Origin: Chloroflexota bacterium
GTDB lineage: Bacteria > Chloroflexota > Anaerolineae > Anaerolineales > Villigracilaceae
DNA: 64,000 nt
Assembly: GCA_024224815.1 (NCBI GenBank)
Contig: JAAENC010000894.1
Span: forward strand, 45,724-109,723
Direction of reading: 5' to 3'
A program made the position numbers and the translations under genes. Under the pieces are notes generated by a model. It was not told the DNA's origin. It saw only the letters and a list, made by a program, of their open reading frames with translations, and searched no databases. Below are positions 1 through 8,444 of the stretch, piece after piece (position 1 is the stretch's first letter; each line of letters opens with the position of its first letter).

Positions 1-900
1 ACTTTTTTTGGATATGAAGCCGATACTTCCCTGGATTTAGGCTTGGTACTGCTTAATATCCCGATTGCGACCCCGAGCCCCGTCGTGACAGGCACACCCC
101 CAGCATGGTATTTGCCCCTCGATGCTTATGCTGGCCCGATTCGCTCCGGGCGGCTGACTTATGACCATGTAAATAAAATGTTTAATAATAGCTGCCTGAT
201 CTTTGCCAGCGCTGCTGCTGATATTTTGGCGCAATTAGATCCTTGCCATCTGGTTTACGGCGTAGATACATCTACGCCAAATAGCGCGCTTTTAACCGTA
301 GATGAAATGAGAGCGCTTGCTGAAAAGCAAGCCATTAACAGCAAAAGGCCAAATTACAGCGGAAATTTATTTAGCGAGAGCCTGTCCAATGTCGAGAGCG
401 AAGCGGCTACATATCTCCATATTATTTACCATAAATTCGCCGAATCTGTTTGGTTTTATGACCCAATTTCAAAATCCTATTTACGCTACAGCGACGAGGC
501 AGAAGGGTATGGACTTGTATACATCGCCATAGATAGATTGACAGGCAGGCAGCAATCTTTTGAAAACGTGATCGTACTAGAAGTCACACACGATGTTTTT
601 AGACACAATCAACTCAATATTGACCTGAGCGCCGGTAAAGAGGGTTTTGCCTACTTATTTAGAGATGGCAAAATGCAAAAAATACGCTGGTCTACGAGAA
701 ATAGAGATTGGGAAAAGAAAAATGGCCTCTTGCGTCCCATCCATCTTCTAGATGCAAATGGAGAGCCCATCGCGTTACGCCCTGGAAAAACATGGATTCA
801 CTTGGTCACACCCGCTTCTTCACTGGAGAAAATTGGGGATATAGTGCCAAATGGATGGACGATGAGGTTTGCCCAACCTTATGACCCGCCTGTGAAATAG
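1..900 (+). CDS. DUF3048 (YerB-type) lipoprotein, 5'-truncated by window edge
   Basis: The reading frame is open from base 1, so the gene starts outside the window; the TTG at 43 is internal. About 299 residues are visible. The C-terminal half matches the DUF3048_C pattern: a WFYDPISKSYLRY stretch, then FENVIVLEV, then FAYLFRDGKMQKIRW and finally GEPIALRPGKTWIHLV. DUF3048 proteins (YerB of Bacillus) are secreted or lipid-anchored proteins of unknown biochemical function. Any signal peptide would lie upstream of the window. The gene is convergent with the diguanylate cyclase that ends at 982. Family assignment comes from recalled motif patterns; function is unknown. Confidence 0.8.
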   Translation, partial: TFFGYEADTSLDLGLVLLNIPIATPSPVVTGTPPAWYLPLDAYAGPIRSGRLTYDHVNKMFNNSCLIFASAAADILAQLDPCHLVYGVDTSTPNSALLTVDEMRALAEKQAINSKRPNYSGNLFSESLSNVESEAATYLHIIYHKFAESVWFYDPISKSYLRYSDEAEGYGLVYIAIDRLTGRQQSFENVIVLEVTHDVFRHNQLNIDLSAGKEGFAYLFRDGKMQKIRWSTRNRDWEKKNGLLRPIHLLDANGEPIALRPGKTWIHLVTPASSLEKIGDIVPNGWTMRFAQPYDPPVK

Positions 901-981
901 AAAAAAATCTGGTAATTTGATGGCGGCCAGGAATTTGAATTGAAGGTGCAAAACAGGGTGTTTCTGTAGTGGTTTACAGGA

Positions 982-2016
982 TTATTCTGGGGGCATTTTT
1001 TTATTATCACCGCATCCTACTACAACCTTATTCCTTCCGTTCTCTTTAGCTTTATAAAGAGCGCGATCAGCGCACCAGAGCATCTTTTCAAGATTAAAAA
1101 GCTCTTCACTTAATGATGCCACTCCTATACTCACGGTGATCGTCAAAGAGTTTTCATCAAAGACAATTGGTTCGCTCAGGGCTTGACGAATACGCTCTGC
1201 CACAAGTCCTGCGCTAACTTCATCTGATTCGGGCATCAGAACGGCAAATTCTTCACCACCCATTCTTCCAAAAATATCGGATGTGCGTAACTCTTTTTTA
1301 CAATACGCCACCGTTTTTTCAAGAACAAGGTCTCCAATGGCATGTCCATAGGTATCGTTAACTTTTTTGAAATAATCCAGGTCAAAAGTGATTATTGAAA
1401 GAGGATGGCTATAACGTTTTGCGCGCTCACACTCCTTCTCTGCAAGCTCATAAAAACCCCAGCGATTATAGATTTTTGTCAATCGATCCGTAACCGCAAC
1501 CTCTTGCATTTGCTTATAGAGTTTTTCTAGCTCCAAATTCTTTTTGGTCAGCTCGCGCTGCAAACTAGTTAACTCATTGTTGAGACGGCTCAGTTCATTA
1601 ACTTCATTCTTTTGGACATCTATTTGATTATCTAGCTGAACTTTTTCTTTTATCGCTCTACGCAAAACACTGACTTGCTCGCTATTAATTTTTGTAAATT
1701 CCTCTGAAAATGACTTTAGCTCATCTTTCTTTTCGATACCAATGATTATCATTTCATGATCGGCGCAAATCCCGTAGAAGTTAAGCAGTCTAATATTGTC
1801 ATCGACCAAGATGTTGATTTCCCAATCAAAGACAGTTTTTTCAGCATGAATTTGACGCATAAAATTATTGGCTTTTTCTTTGCTGCCGACGTCAACGATT
1901 TCTTGAAAAAACACAGGGCTTTTTATATCGCCAAGAATATTGGATTCATCACTAAGAATTTCAATAACTTCCCCCGCTTGTGAGCATAAGATCGCTACAG
2001 AAAGTGTTTTTTCCAT
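982..2016 (-). CDS. Diguanylate cyclase with N-terminal PAS-like domain
   Basis: This 344-residue protein makes the second messenger c-di-GMP from GTP. Residues 1-95 look like a PAS-type sensory domain and residues 100-175 are a charged coiled coil that could serve as dimerising signalling helix. The GGDEF domain follows, with active-site GGEEF at 253-257 and an intact RxxD inhibitory site (R244, D247) five residues before it. The start at 2016 is chosen because AAAGGTG precedes it. An ATG at 2034 overlaps the stop codon of the upstream B12-binding gene, so translational coupling is likely either way. The upstream partner suggests that cobalamin or light input controls this enzyme (inference). 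Confidence 0.9.
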   Translation of the reverse strand: MEKTLSVAILCSQAGEVIEILSDESNILGDIKSPVFFQEIVDVGSKEKANNFMRQIHAEKTVFDWEINILVDDNIRLLNFYGICADHEMIIIGIEKKDELKSFSEEFTKINSEQVSVLRRAIKEKVQLDNQIDVQKNEVNELSRLNNELTSLQRELTKKNLELEKLYKQMQEVAVTDRLTKIYNRWGFYELAEKECERAKRYSHPLSIITFDLDYFKKVNDTYGHAIGDLVLEKTVAYCKKELRTSDIFGRMGGEEFAVLMPESDEVSAGLVAERIRQALSEPIVFDENSLTITVSIGVASLSEELFNLEKMLWCADRALYKAKENGRNKVVVGCGDNKKMPPE

Positions 2017-2026
2017 ATTCACACCT

Positions 2027-3070
2027 TTATTCATAAACGAGAGTTTTAGCAACAGAAATTGCTTCATTGGCATCTTTGCCTTGTCCATCTGCGCCAACTT
2101 CTTGCCATAAACGAGGGGCAATATTAAAGGGGAGGCCTCCAACCAAGATTTTCACTTTCTTTCCAAATTCTGTCTTGCGAACCTTTGTAATCAAATTTTC
2201 AACTTCGCGAATATGGGGTGTCAGCGTTGCTGAAATACCTAAAAGCTGCGCGTTACGCTCTTCAATCATCTGGATGATGCTTTCGCTTGGCATATTTGCA
2301 CCAAGATAATAAGTGTCCCAACCATCCATTTCGAAAAAATCAGCCACCATGCGCATGCCAATTTCATGTAACTCCCCACTGATGGAAGTAGCGACCATCC
2401 GGCGGTCATTCTTTTGCATCGAGAAAAGATAAGGATAGAGCTGAGACATAATCAACTGCGTTGCTGCAGTACAATAATGCTCTTGCGCAACACTAACTTC
2501 GTTTGTTTGCCAAAGGCGACCGATCTCATATTGACTACTTTGGAAGACATGCATATAAATATCTTTGAGTGGCGTGCCCGCTTCCACCGCTTCGATGATC
2601 ATACGGCTAGCGGCTTGGCGATCTGTACGCAAAAGAGCACCCAAATATTCTTTGGCTAATCCACCAAGGGGCAAATGCGGATTGACGAAAAGTGGCGGCG
2701 CTTGAATCCCTTCTGTCAGGTTTTCTCTCGCTAGGTCGAGATATTCTTTGATGACTACAAACTCTTCGTTGGGGAAATGCTCTTGAAGCACTTCTTCTAT
2801 ACTCGACAAGGTAATTTTCAATGCCTTTTCGCCAAAATCCAACTTGGAAAATAAGACACTCACCCAAGCAATATATTCTGAAAAAAGTTCAGGACAGGAT
2901 GTCTCTATTGCCTCGACAAGATAACCCAGATGATAATGAATATCTCTCAAGCTTTTTTTCTTATTTTTAACTTGAGAAAAGTTTTTATAAATACTATCAA
3001 GGATGTTTTGCGCAATGGCCGTCTGGTTATGTCTGAGGGTGTTGCTGACTTTTTGGTTTAGGTTATTCAT
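2027..3070 (-). CDS. Cobalamin-binding sensor with CarH-like photoreceptor motifs
   Basis: The 347-residue protein has an unrecognised helical N-terminal region (1-125), a B12-binding helical bundle (130-220) and a Rossmann-type B12-binding domain (222-347). In the bundle, W187 is followed nine residues later by E197-H198, the Wx9EH signature of adenosylcobalamin light sensors of the CarH family. In the Rossmann domain the cobalt-ligand motif is E233-x-H235-x-x-G238, the ExHxxG variant of CarH rather than the DxHxxG of methyltransferases. No MerR DNA-binding domain is present, so output must differ from CarH. The start at 3070 follows a strong GGAGGC. The gene overlaps the diguanylate cyclase gene downstream. 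Motifs are seen; light sensing is inferred. Confidence 0.85.
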   Translation of the reverse strand: MNNLNQKVSNTLRHNQTAIAQNILDSIYKNFSQVKNKKKSLRDIHYHLGYLVEAIETSCPELFSEYIAWVSVLFSKLDFGEKALKITLSSIEEVLQEHFPNEEFVVIKEYLDLARENLTEGIQAPPLFVNPHLPLGGLAKEYLGALLRTDRQAASRMIIEAVEAGTPLKDIYMHVFQSSQYEIGRLWQTNEVSVAQEHYCTAATQLIMSQLYPYLFSMQKNDRRMVATSISGELHEIGMRMVADFFEMDGWDTYYLGANMPSESIIQMIEERNAQLLGISATLTPHIREVENLITKVRKTEFGKKVKILVGGLPFNIAPRLWQEVGADGQGKDANEAISVAKTLVYE

Positions 3071-3300
3071 TTTGCCTCCAAAGGCATAAACAACTTTCTT
3101 GCACCATTCTTTAATACTAAAGAAAACCCGCCCTTTTAGCTCACATTTACACGCATATTGCCAAACCTTTACTGCTCCTATTTTATCAGACGAGCATCCT
3201 CTAACCAACAATATTCTAAAAATATGTGATTTGACACTGGAAAATTTTTCATCTTCTGTCTATACTCATATTTAGTCAAAATATCTTCTGGAGGAGTAGT

Positions 3301-4509
3301 ATGAGCAACCCCAAGTTTGAAGCTATGATTTTAAGTGCTGTTCGTACGCCAATTGCGCGTTTTCAAGGCGCACTAAAAGACATTGATGCCCCCAAACTCG
3401 GCGCGGTGGCGATCAAAGCCGCGGTGGAGCGTGCGGGGATTAAAAATCCTGCCGACATTGATGAGGTTTTCATGGGTAATGTTGTCCCCGCAGGTGAGGG
3501 GCAAGCCCCTGCGCGACAAGCAAGCATTTTTGCCGGTTTACCAAACACCGTCGGCGCGACAACAATCAACAAAGTCTGTGGTTCAGGGTTAAAAGCAATC
3601 ATCTTTGGCGCACAAGCCATTAAAGCAGGAGACGGACAACTATTTGTCGGTGGCGGAATGGAATCTATGACCCGCGCCCCCTTTCTTGTTGGCGGCAGAA
3701 CAGGCGAATTACGTTATGGACACGCCAACCTAAAAGACTCACTTCTCCACGATGGTCTCTGGGATCCTTTTGAAAACTGGGCAATGGGCAACGCCGCCGA
3801 TTTCATCGCCGATGAATATGGCCTTACGCGTGAAGAAATGGATGCTTTTTCAGCTAAAAGCCAGCAAAATGCCATTACCGCCATAGAAGCGGGCAAATTC
3901 AAAGAAGAAATTGTCCCCGTAGAAGTGCCCGGCAGAAAAGGCTCGGTGACCATTTTCGATACAGACGAAGGCCCTCGAGCAGGAACAACAGTTGAAGGTT
4001 TGGCTAATCTGCGCCCCGTTTTCAACAAAGAAGGTAAAACGACCGCAGGAAACGCATCTACACTCAATGATGGCGCGGCAGCGGTGGCTGTATCCAGCCG
4101 AGCATATGCCGAGGCAAATGGTATCAAGCCGCTGGCGCGTATCGTCGCGTATGGCCACGCCGCTGTTGAGCCAAAATATCTTTTTGCAGCACCAGCGAAA
4201 GCAATGCCCAAAATCCTGAATTTAGCTGGTTGGACGCTCGAAGATGTCGATTTAATCGAACTCAACGAAGCCTTCTCTGCCCAATGTCTGGCAAACGGGA
4301 AAGAACTCGCCGACCAAGGCTGGGATTGGGATAAAGTCAACGTGCACGGTGGCGGGATCGCGCTCGGTCACCCTATCGGAGCATCTGGCGCGCGTATTAT
4401 TGCCACGCTGATTTATGCCCTTAAAGATCGCGGTCTCAAACGCGGTTTGGCATCACTTTGCTTGGGTGGCGGAGAAGCCGTTGCCATGACCATAGAACTG
4501 GAAGACTAA
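3301..4509 (+). CDS. Acetyl-CoA acetyltransferase (thiolase)
   Basis: This 402-residue thiolase interconverts two acetyl-CoA and acetoacetyl-CoA. The nucleophilic cysteine is C93 in INKVCGSGLKA. The C-terminal catalytic motifs GGGIALGHPIGASGARI and CLGGGEAVAM are intact, as is NEAFSAQ. Length is normal for the AtoB/ThlA type. GGAGGAG lies just before the ATG. It is the first gene of a tight plus-strand set with a DinB-like gene (1-nt gap) and 3-hydroxyacyl-CoA dehydrogenase, which fits reversible C4 acyl-CoA metabolism. Direction (degradative or biosynthetic) cannot be read from sequence. Confidence 0.95.
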   Translation: MSNPKFEAMILSAVRTPIARFQGALKDIDAPKLGAVAIKAAVERAGIKNPADIDEVFMGNVVPAGEGQAPARQASIFAGLPNTVGATTINKVCGSGLKAIIFGAQAIKAGDGQLFVGGGMESMTRAPFLVGGRTGELRYGHANLKDSLLHDGLWDPFENWAMGNAADFIADEYGLTREEMDAFSAKSQQNAITAIEAGKFKEEIVPVEVPGRKGSVTIFDTDEGPRAGTTVEGLANLRPVFNKEGKTTAGNASTLNDGAAAVAVSSRAYAEANGIKPLARIVAYGHAAVEPKYLFAAPAKAMPKILNLAGWTLEDVDLIELNEAFSAQCLANGKELADQGWDWDKVNVHGGGIALGHPIGASGARIIATLIYALKDRGLKRGLASLCLGGGEAVAMTIELED

Positions 4510-4510
4510 A

Positions 4511-4996
4511 ATGACTCCTGAAGAACGCATCCAAAAAATCGAGCGCTATGGCGATGGTTTTGAGTTATTAGCAACCACGCTCGCTGAATGCCCAGACGAA
4601 GCTTTGAAATTTAAACCAACACCTACAGAATGGAGCATCCACGAAATAATCATTCACATAGCAGATAGCGAATCAAATGCAGCTTTACGCGCCCGAATGC
4701 TGGCAGCAGAACCAAGCGGAACAATAATGGGCTACGACCAAGATATTTGGGCAAATGAACTTGGCTATCACGATCAAAACGCTGAATATGCCCTACAAAT
4801 CACCAAATATACACGCCTAGCCACCTATAAATGGCTCAAAACATTGCCCAGCGAAATTTTCACCCACGCTGTTAAACACCCTGAATACGATCAACCATAC
4901 ACTTTCGAGATGTGGTTAAATATTTATTCAGAACACATCCCCGAACATATTCAGCAAATCGAAAATAACATCAAAATCTGGAGAAAAGAAAAATGA
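4511..4996 (+). CDS. DinB-like four-helix protein
   Basis: The 161-residue protein has the DinB superfamily layout: a helix ending in the [15 protein letters not shown] segment, whose histidine and aspartate match the usual metal-site region, and a C-terminal histidine pair in [12 protein letters not shown]. The family forms four-helix bundles that bind divalent metal; members act in bacillithiol-type thiol transfer and other, mostly unknown, roles. It lies between thiolase and hydroxyacyl-CoA dehydrogenase and overlaps the latter by ATGA, so it is co-translated with them. A functional link to acyl-CoA metabolism is possible but not shown. Three DinB-like proteins occur in this window. Confidence 0.8.
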   Translation: MTPEERIQKIERYGDGFELLATTLAECPDEALKFKPTPTEWSIHEIIIHIADSESNAALRARMLAAEPSGTIMGYDQDIWANELGYHDQNAEYALQITKYTRLATYKWLKTLPSEIFTHAVKHPEYDQPYTFEMWLNIYSEHIPEHIQQIENNIKIWRKEK

Positions 4997-5838
4997 CCAT
5001 AAAACATATTTTTATCATTGGTGCAGGAACAATGGGAAACGGGATCGCTCAAACTGCTGCTGTTTCCGGATATACCGTCACATGCATGGACGTTGAGCCT
5101 GCTGCCCTCAAAAAAGCAGAATCTGTCATTGCTGCATCTACCGCTAAACTGCTCAAGAAGAAACGAATTACCGAAGAACAAAAAGCCGCGGCTGATGCGA
5201 TTAACTTTGTCGGCAATATGGATACTATCGGAGATGCAGATTTAGTAATCGAAGCGGCAACCGAAAACCCTGAACTCAAATTTAAGATTTTCAAAGAAAT
5301 GGATGAGAAAGCGCGCGAAGGCGTGATTTTGGCAACAAATACTTCTTCGATTAGCATTACAAAAATTGCGGCAGCAACATCGCGCCCCGACAAGGTGATC
5401 GGGATGCACTTCATGAATCCTGTGCCTTTGATGAAATTGGTTGAGGTCATTCGTGGCATCGCCACCACAGATGAAGTTACAGAAGAGATTATCGAAATTT
5501 GCAAAGTGATGGGCAAAACGCCTGTTGAAGCAAATGATTCGCCGGGGTTTATATCCAATCGAATTTTGTGCCCGATGATCAACGAAGCTATTTTCGCCTT
5601 GCAAGAAAATGTCGGAACGCCCGAAGCCATAGACCAAGTCATGAAACTAGGGATGAATCACCCGATGGGCCCGCTTGCTCTCGCCGATTTAATTGGTTTG
5701 GATGTAGTTTTCTTTGTAATGGAAGTTTTACAACGAGACTTAGGTGAAGATAAATACCGCCCCGCGTATTTGTTGCGTAAAATGGTTGATGCCGGATATT
5801 TGGGGAGGAAGACGGGGCGTGGTTTTTATCAGTATTAA
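4993..5838 (+). CDS. 3-hydroxybutyryl-CoA dehydrogenase
   Basis: The 281-residue protein oxidises 3-hydroxyacyl-CoA to 3-ketoacyl-CoA with NAD(P). The N-terminal Rossmann motif [11 protein letters not shown] binds the dinucleotide. Residues around [12 protein letters not shown] and [15 protein letters not shown] (with the catalytic histidine) and the [11 protein letters not shown] segment are typical of the Hbd/PaaH family. The C-terminal dimer domain ends [14 protein letters not shown]. Length matches single-domain clostridial-type Hbd. The ATG overlaps the preceding stop (ATGA). With the thiolase two genes upstream it gives two consecutive steps of the acetoacetyl-CoA/3-hydroxybutyryl-CoA route. 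Confidence 0.95.
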   Translation: MTIKHIFIIGAGTMGNGIAQTAAVSGYTVTCMDVEPAALKKAESVIAASTAKLLKKKRITEEQKAAADAINFVGNMDTIGDADLVIEAATENPELKFKIFKEMDEKAREGVILATNTSSISITKIAAATSRPDKVIGMHFMNPVPLMKLVEVIRGIATTDEVTEEIIEICKVMGKTPVEANDSPGFISNRILCPMINEAIFALQENVGTPEAIDQVMKLGMNHPMGPLALADLIGLDVVFFVMEVLQRDLGEDKYRPAYLLRKMVDAGYLGRKTGRGFYQY

Positions 5839-5849
5839 AAGCTATCAGC

Positions 5850-5885
5850 TTTCAGCGGTCAGCTATATTAGGCTGACCGCTGTTT
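5850..5885. repeat. Imperfect hairpin repeat left of four-helix gene (family D)
   Basis: The arms CAGCGGTCAGC and GCTGACCGCTG form an 11-bp inverted repeat around an AT-rich loop. The GACCGCTG core and the CAGTTTTCAG / ATCAG words recur just after the small gene (near 6280-6302), at 36220-36250 and at 60570-60588. It could also act as a weak terminator for the hbd transcript. Confidence 0.6.
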
Positions 5886-5903
5886 CAGAAAGAGAAGGAG
5901 GAA

Positions 5904-6278
5904 ATGATGAAAGATTTTCGCACTCTTAAGGTATGGCAAAAAGCACATCAATTCGCATTGGCAGTCTACAAAGCAACAACGCTTTTTCCTCGTGAAGAAC
6001 TTTATGGGCTAACGTCGCAGATACGACGATCTAGCATGTCCATTCCAACTAATATTGCTGAAGGAGCGGGCCGTTTTACAGACAAAGACTTCGCTCGCTT
6101 TCTCCAAATTTCGATGGGGTCAGCTAGCGAAGCCGAATATCAACTTCTTCTTGCCTATGATTTGGGGTTTCTTGAGGATGAAGTTTACAGAAAGTTACAC
6201 AGTCAAGTTGAAGAAATCAAGCGGATGCTGGCATCTTTCTTGAAAACCTTACGCAGAAAAACTAAAACTCATCTTTAG
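5904..6278 (+). CDS. Four-helix-bundle protein (S23/bAvd-like)
   Basis: This 124-residue protein matches the four helix bundle/23S rRNA intervening-sequence protein family. Signature words are KDFRTLKVWQKAHQFAL near the N-terminus, LTSQIRRSSMSIPTNIAEG in the middle and a helical end KRMLASFLKTLR. Relatives include ORFs inside 23S rRNA intervening sequences and Avd of diversity-generating retroelements; most chromosomal copies have no known role. AAGGAGG precedes the double ATG. It is flanked on both sides by sequences sharing the GACCGCTG core, which suggests that gene and flanks move or spread together. No reverse transcriptase or 23S gene is nearby. Confidence 0.85.
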   Translation: MMKDFRTLKVWQKAHQFALAVYKATTLFPREELYGLTSQIRRSSMSIPTNIAEGAGRFTDKDFARFLQISMGSASEAEYQLLLAYDLGFLEDEVYRKLHSQVEEIKRMLASFLKTLRRKTKTHL

Positions 6279-7545
6279 CTGAAAACTGATAACTGACCGC
6301 TGTGGCGTAAGCTACAATCCAGAGGGGCAACGCCGTAATAATTAACCTGTCTCCCTGATCGGAAGAAACGCCCGAAGCCAGGATTTGGATCGCGAAGGTG
6401 AGGTAGATGATCCAGATCGCTTCCCATTTCCCCTTGTAATTGAAGAGCAATAAATATCCCATTAGCGGCAGCATCAATAAGTGGAGATAGAAATGCCATT
6501 TATTAAGCGTCATAATGGCGATGTTCATCGAGTTGTGGTCGTTGACGATGAAGTAAGAATCTGCCAGAAGCCCTTCTTCTACCAAGTTATTGAAGTAAAC
6601 ACTGAAAAGTGCCTTTTTGTTGTTTAGCAGGTAGGCAATTTCTTCTTCCCGGGACCAATCTTCCACAATGGTAGCAATTTCGGGCAAGGGCGTATCGGGG
6701 GCTTCCGCTTTTGCGTAGACGCGGGTTGTTGTCCAATATTTGAGTGTAGGCCCTGCAACATCAGAGATGATCGGATATCCCAGAATTTGCCATGAGAGCA
6801 GAAGCTGAATCCAAAGAGGGATCAGGGCGAGGGCAATCTTTCCCCAAAATCGTAAAAGGCGCCATTTTTTGAAGGAAATAACCAAAATATAGAGCAGTAA
6901 AATAGCCAACTGAACCTGATAAGTCGGTTTTGTGACGAGCAAAAGGCTCATAAGAAAAATGAGCCAATAGTTTTTATTTTCTACCCATTTCTCATTTGCG
7001 TCGCGTGGTTTTAGAACGACAAAGGCAAAAATTGCCAGAAGAAGAGTGTTGAGAGCTTCTGTCATGCCATGAAAAGTGAGCGCAATAATGGATGGATGCG
7101 TCCAGAAAATGCCTGTAGCAAGAATGGCCCAGCCTATTTTTTTAGTAGCACGAAAAACTGCGCCAAGCGTGAAACCCACCGTTGCCAGCCACATGATAAA
7201 TTGGACTGCCCAGAGGCTGTAATCGGGATCAAAGGGGGTAAGTTGACGGAGTGCGCCGACAATAAAAGGGTAAAACCAGGGGCGGCGATATAAAACGGTG
7301 TCTTCGTCTGTGTTTCCAAAAAAGTTATCGCCCGTATCGCGATAATCGCGCGCGTCTGATGCCCACCACATATTATTATCCATGCGTCCCGCTTCAAATC
7401 CGATATGGGTGCTGTCGGCATAGGTTTGGGGAATTGCCCAGGCAAAATAATAGACGGTTGCAGCAATAAATGTAAACCCAAGCGCAACAAGTATTCGACG
7501 ATTTTCCTTGATATTTCCCCAAAGTTGGGCAATTTTTTCTTTCAT
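6262..7545 (-). CDS. Polytopic membrane protein, GT-C glycosyltransferase-like
   Basis: The 427-residue protein has about nine hydrophobic segments. A long first extracytoplasmic loop after transmembrane segment 1 contains several acidic residues (SDARDYRDTGDNFFG, then DEDTVLYRRPWFYP). Such an acidic loop followed by repeated membrane helices resembles GT-C/PMT-like lipid-linked-sugar glycosyltransferases, but no family is certain. GGAG precedes the ATG. It starts 17 nt after the cooC stop, so it may be read through from the CODH/ACS locus, although it has no obvious metabolic link. The 3' end overlaps the four-helix gene by 17 bp, convergent. Confidence 0.6.
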   Translation of the reverse strand: MKEKIAQLWGNIKENRRILVALGFTFIAATVYYFAWAIPQTYADSTHIGFEAGRMDNNMWWASDARDYRDTGDNFFGNTDEDTVLYRRPWFYPFIVGALRQLTPFDPDYSLWAVQFIMWLATVGFTLGAVFRATKKIGWAILATGIFWTHPSIIALTFHGMTEALNTLLLAIFAFVVLKPRDANEKWVENKNYWLIFLMSLLLVTKPTYQVQLAILLLYILVISFKKWRLLRFWGKIALALIPLWIQLLLSWQILGYPIISDVAGPTLKYWTTTRVYAKAEAPDTPLPEIATIVEDWSREEEIAYLLNNKKALFSVYFNNLVEEGLLADSYFIVNDHNSMNIAIMTLNKWHFYLHLLMLPLMGYLLLFNYKGKWEAIWIIYLTFAIQILASGVSSDQGDRLIITALPLWIVAYATAVSYQFSAKDEF

Positions 7546-7562
7546 TTATTCTCCGATGATAT

Positions 7563-8348
7563 TTATAAGATCCCCCGCATCATCTCAGCGACAGCTCGAT
7601 AGACTGGGGATTCATCGCCCAATTCTACCAAAGGACGTCCACTAAACTCAAATTCCATTAATTCATTATTCGAGGGTACTGTGCCTAGAAAGTTCACGCC
7701 CATTGCTTCCACTCTTTCGAGCAAAGGAGCGGGGAGTTCGCCCACAACGCGATTAATGATGAGATGCACATTTTCTACATTGATGCCCAAATCTGGCACC
7801 ATTGTAGCGATACGCTCTGTCGCGACGATCCCCCTTTGGGTTGGGTCAGAGACCATAAGCAGATGCTCGACATCCCGCGTTGTGCGGCGGCTGAGATGCT
7901 CCATTCCCGCTTCGTTGTCAATAATTGCGTAGCGGTAACTTTTACTAATGCTATCTACCACTTCTCGCAAAGAATGATTTACCGCGCAATAACATCCTGC
8001 GCCTTCCGGACGGCCCATTGCGATTAAGTCAAAACGATCTCCTTCAGCGAGAGATGAACGCACTTCATAATCCAGATATTCTTGTTTGCTCGTTCCGCCG
8101 GGCATTGTGCCCATCGCCGCGCCCTTTTGTAAAAGGGACTTTTGCACTTCTGCCAACATTCCTTCTCGGATATCGCCCACTGTCCAATCTAACTCAAGCC
8201 CCAAGACCATATTTAGATTACTGCTTGGGTCGGCATCAATTGCTAGGATTGCGCCATCCTGATTTTGTGCTAAATATTTAATCACCATGCCTGCTACAGT
8301 GGTTTTTCCTACACCGCCTTTTCCTGCCAACGCAATCGTTGTTGTCAT
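7563..8348 (-). CDS. cooC: CooC-type nickel-insertion ATPase
   Basis: A 261-residue MinD/ParA-family ATPase. The deviant P-loop GKGGVGKT lies at residues 9-16 and the switch DADPSSNLN follows at 38-46. C119-Y-C121 is the CxC pair by which CooC dimers bind nickel or zinc. CooC supplies nickel to the C-cluster of CO dehydrogenase in an ATP-dependent way. It lies last in the CODH/ACS locus, beside a second CooC-type gene. Having two suggests one for CooS and one for AcsB (an AcsF-like role) or different steps; which is which cannot be told here. Confidence 0.9.
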   Translation of the reverse strand: MTTTIALAGKGGVGKTTVAGMVIKYLAQNQDGAILAIDADPSSNLNMVLGLELDWTVGDIREGMLAEVQKSLLQKGAAMGTMPGGTSKQEYLDYEVRSSLAEGDRFDLIAMGRPEGAGCYCAVNHSLREVVDSISKSYRYAIIDNEAGMEHLSRRTTRDVEHLLMVSDPTQRGIVATERIATMVPDLGINVENVHLIINRVVGELPAPLLERVEAMGVNFLGTVPSNNELMEFEFSGRPLVELGDESPVYRAVAEMMRGIL

Positions 8349-8375
8349 GATTTAGTCTCCAGTGTTTTTTTACTC

Positions 8376-8432
8376 AGATGCAATGCACTTTTCAGACAAG
8401 GTTTTATAGACCGAGAAGCATTGAAAAGCGCA
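8376..8432. repeat. Partial family-A repeat between the two cooC genes
   Basis: The word GATGCAATGCAC matches the 3' arm of the family-A repeats at 32694, 44741 and 62491. It is followed by weakly complementary CTTTTCAGA and TTGAAAAGCG words, so a hairpin is possible. This looks like a decayed copy. Confidence 0.4.
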
Positions 8433-8444
8433 ATGTATCAACAA

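Noticed and set aside
3071-3300. Promoter made of TTGACA (3231-3236) and TATACT (3261-3266) before the thiolase
   Set aside because: The spacer is 24 nt, too long for a standard sigma-70 promoter. One of the two may be real, but they are not a pair.
3714-4340. Minus-strand open frame of 208 codons
   Set aside because: Antisense to the thiolase gene, which has all catalytic motifs; no ribosome binding site or family similarity.
5904-6278. Diversity-generating retroelement suggested by the Avd-like four-helix protein
   Set aside because: No reverse transcriptase and no template/variable repeat pair was seen nearby.
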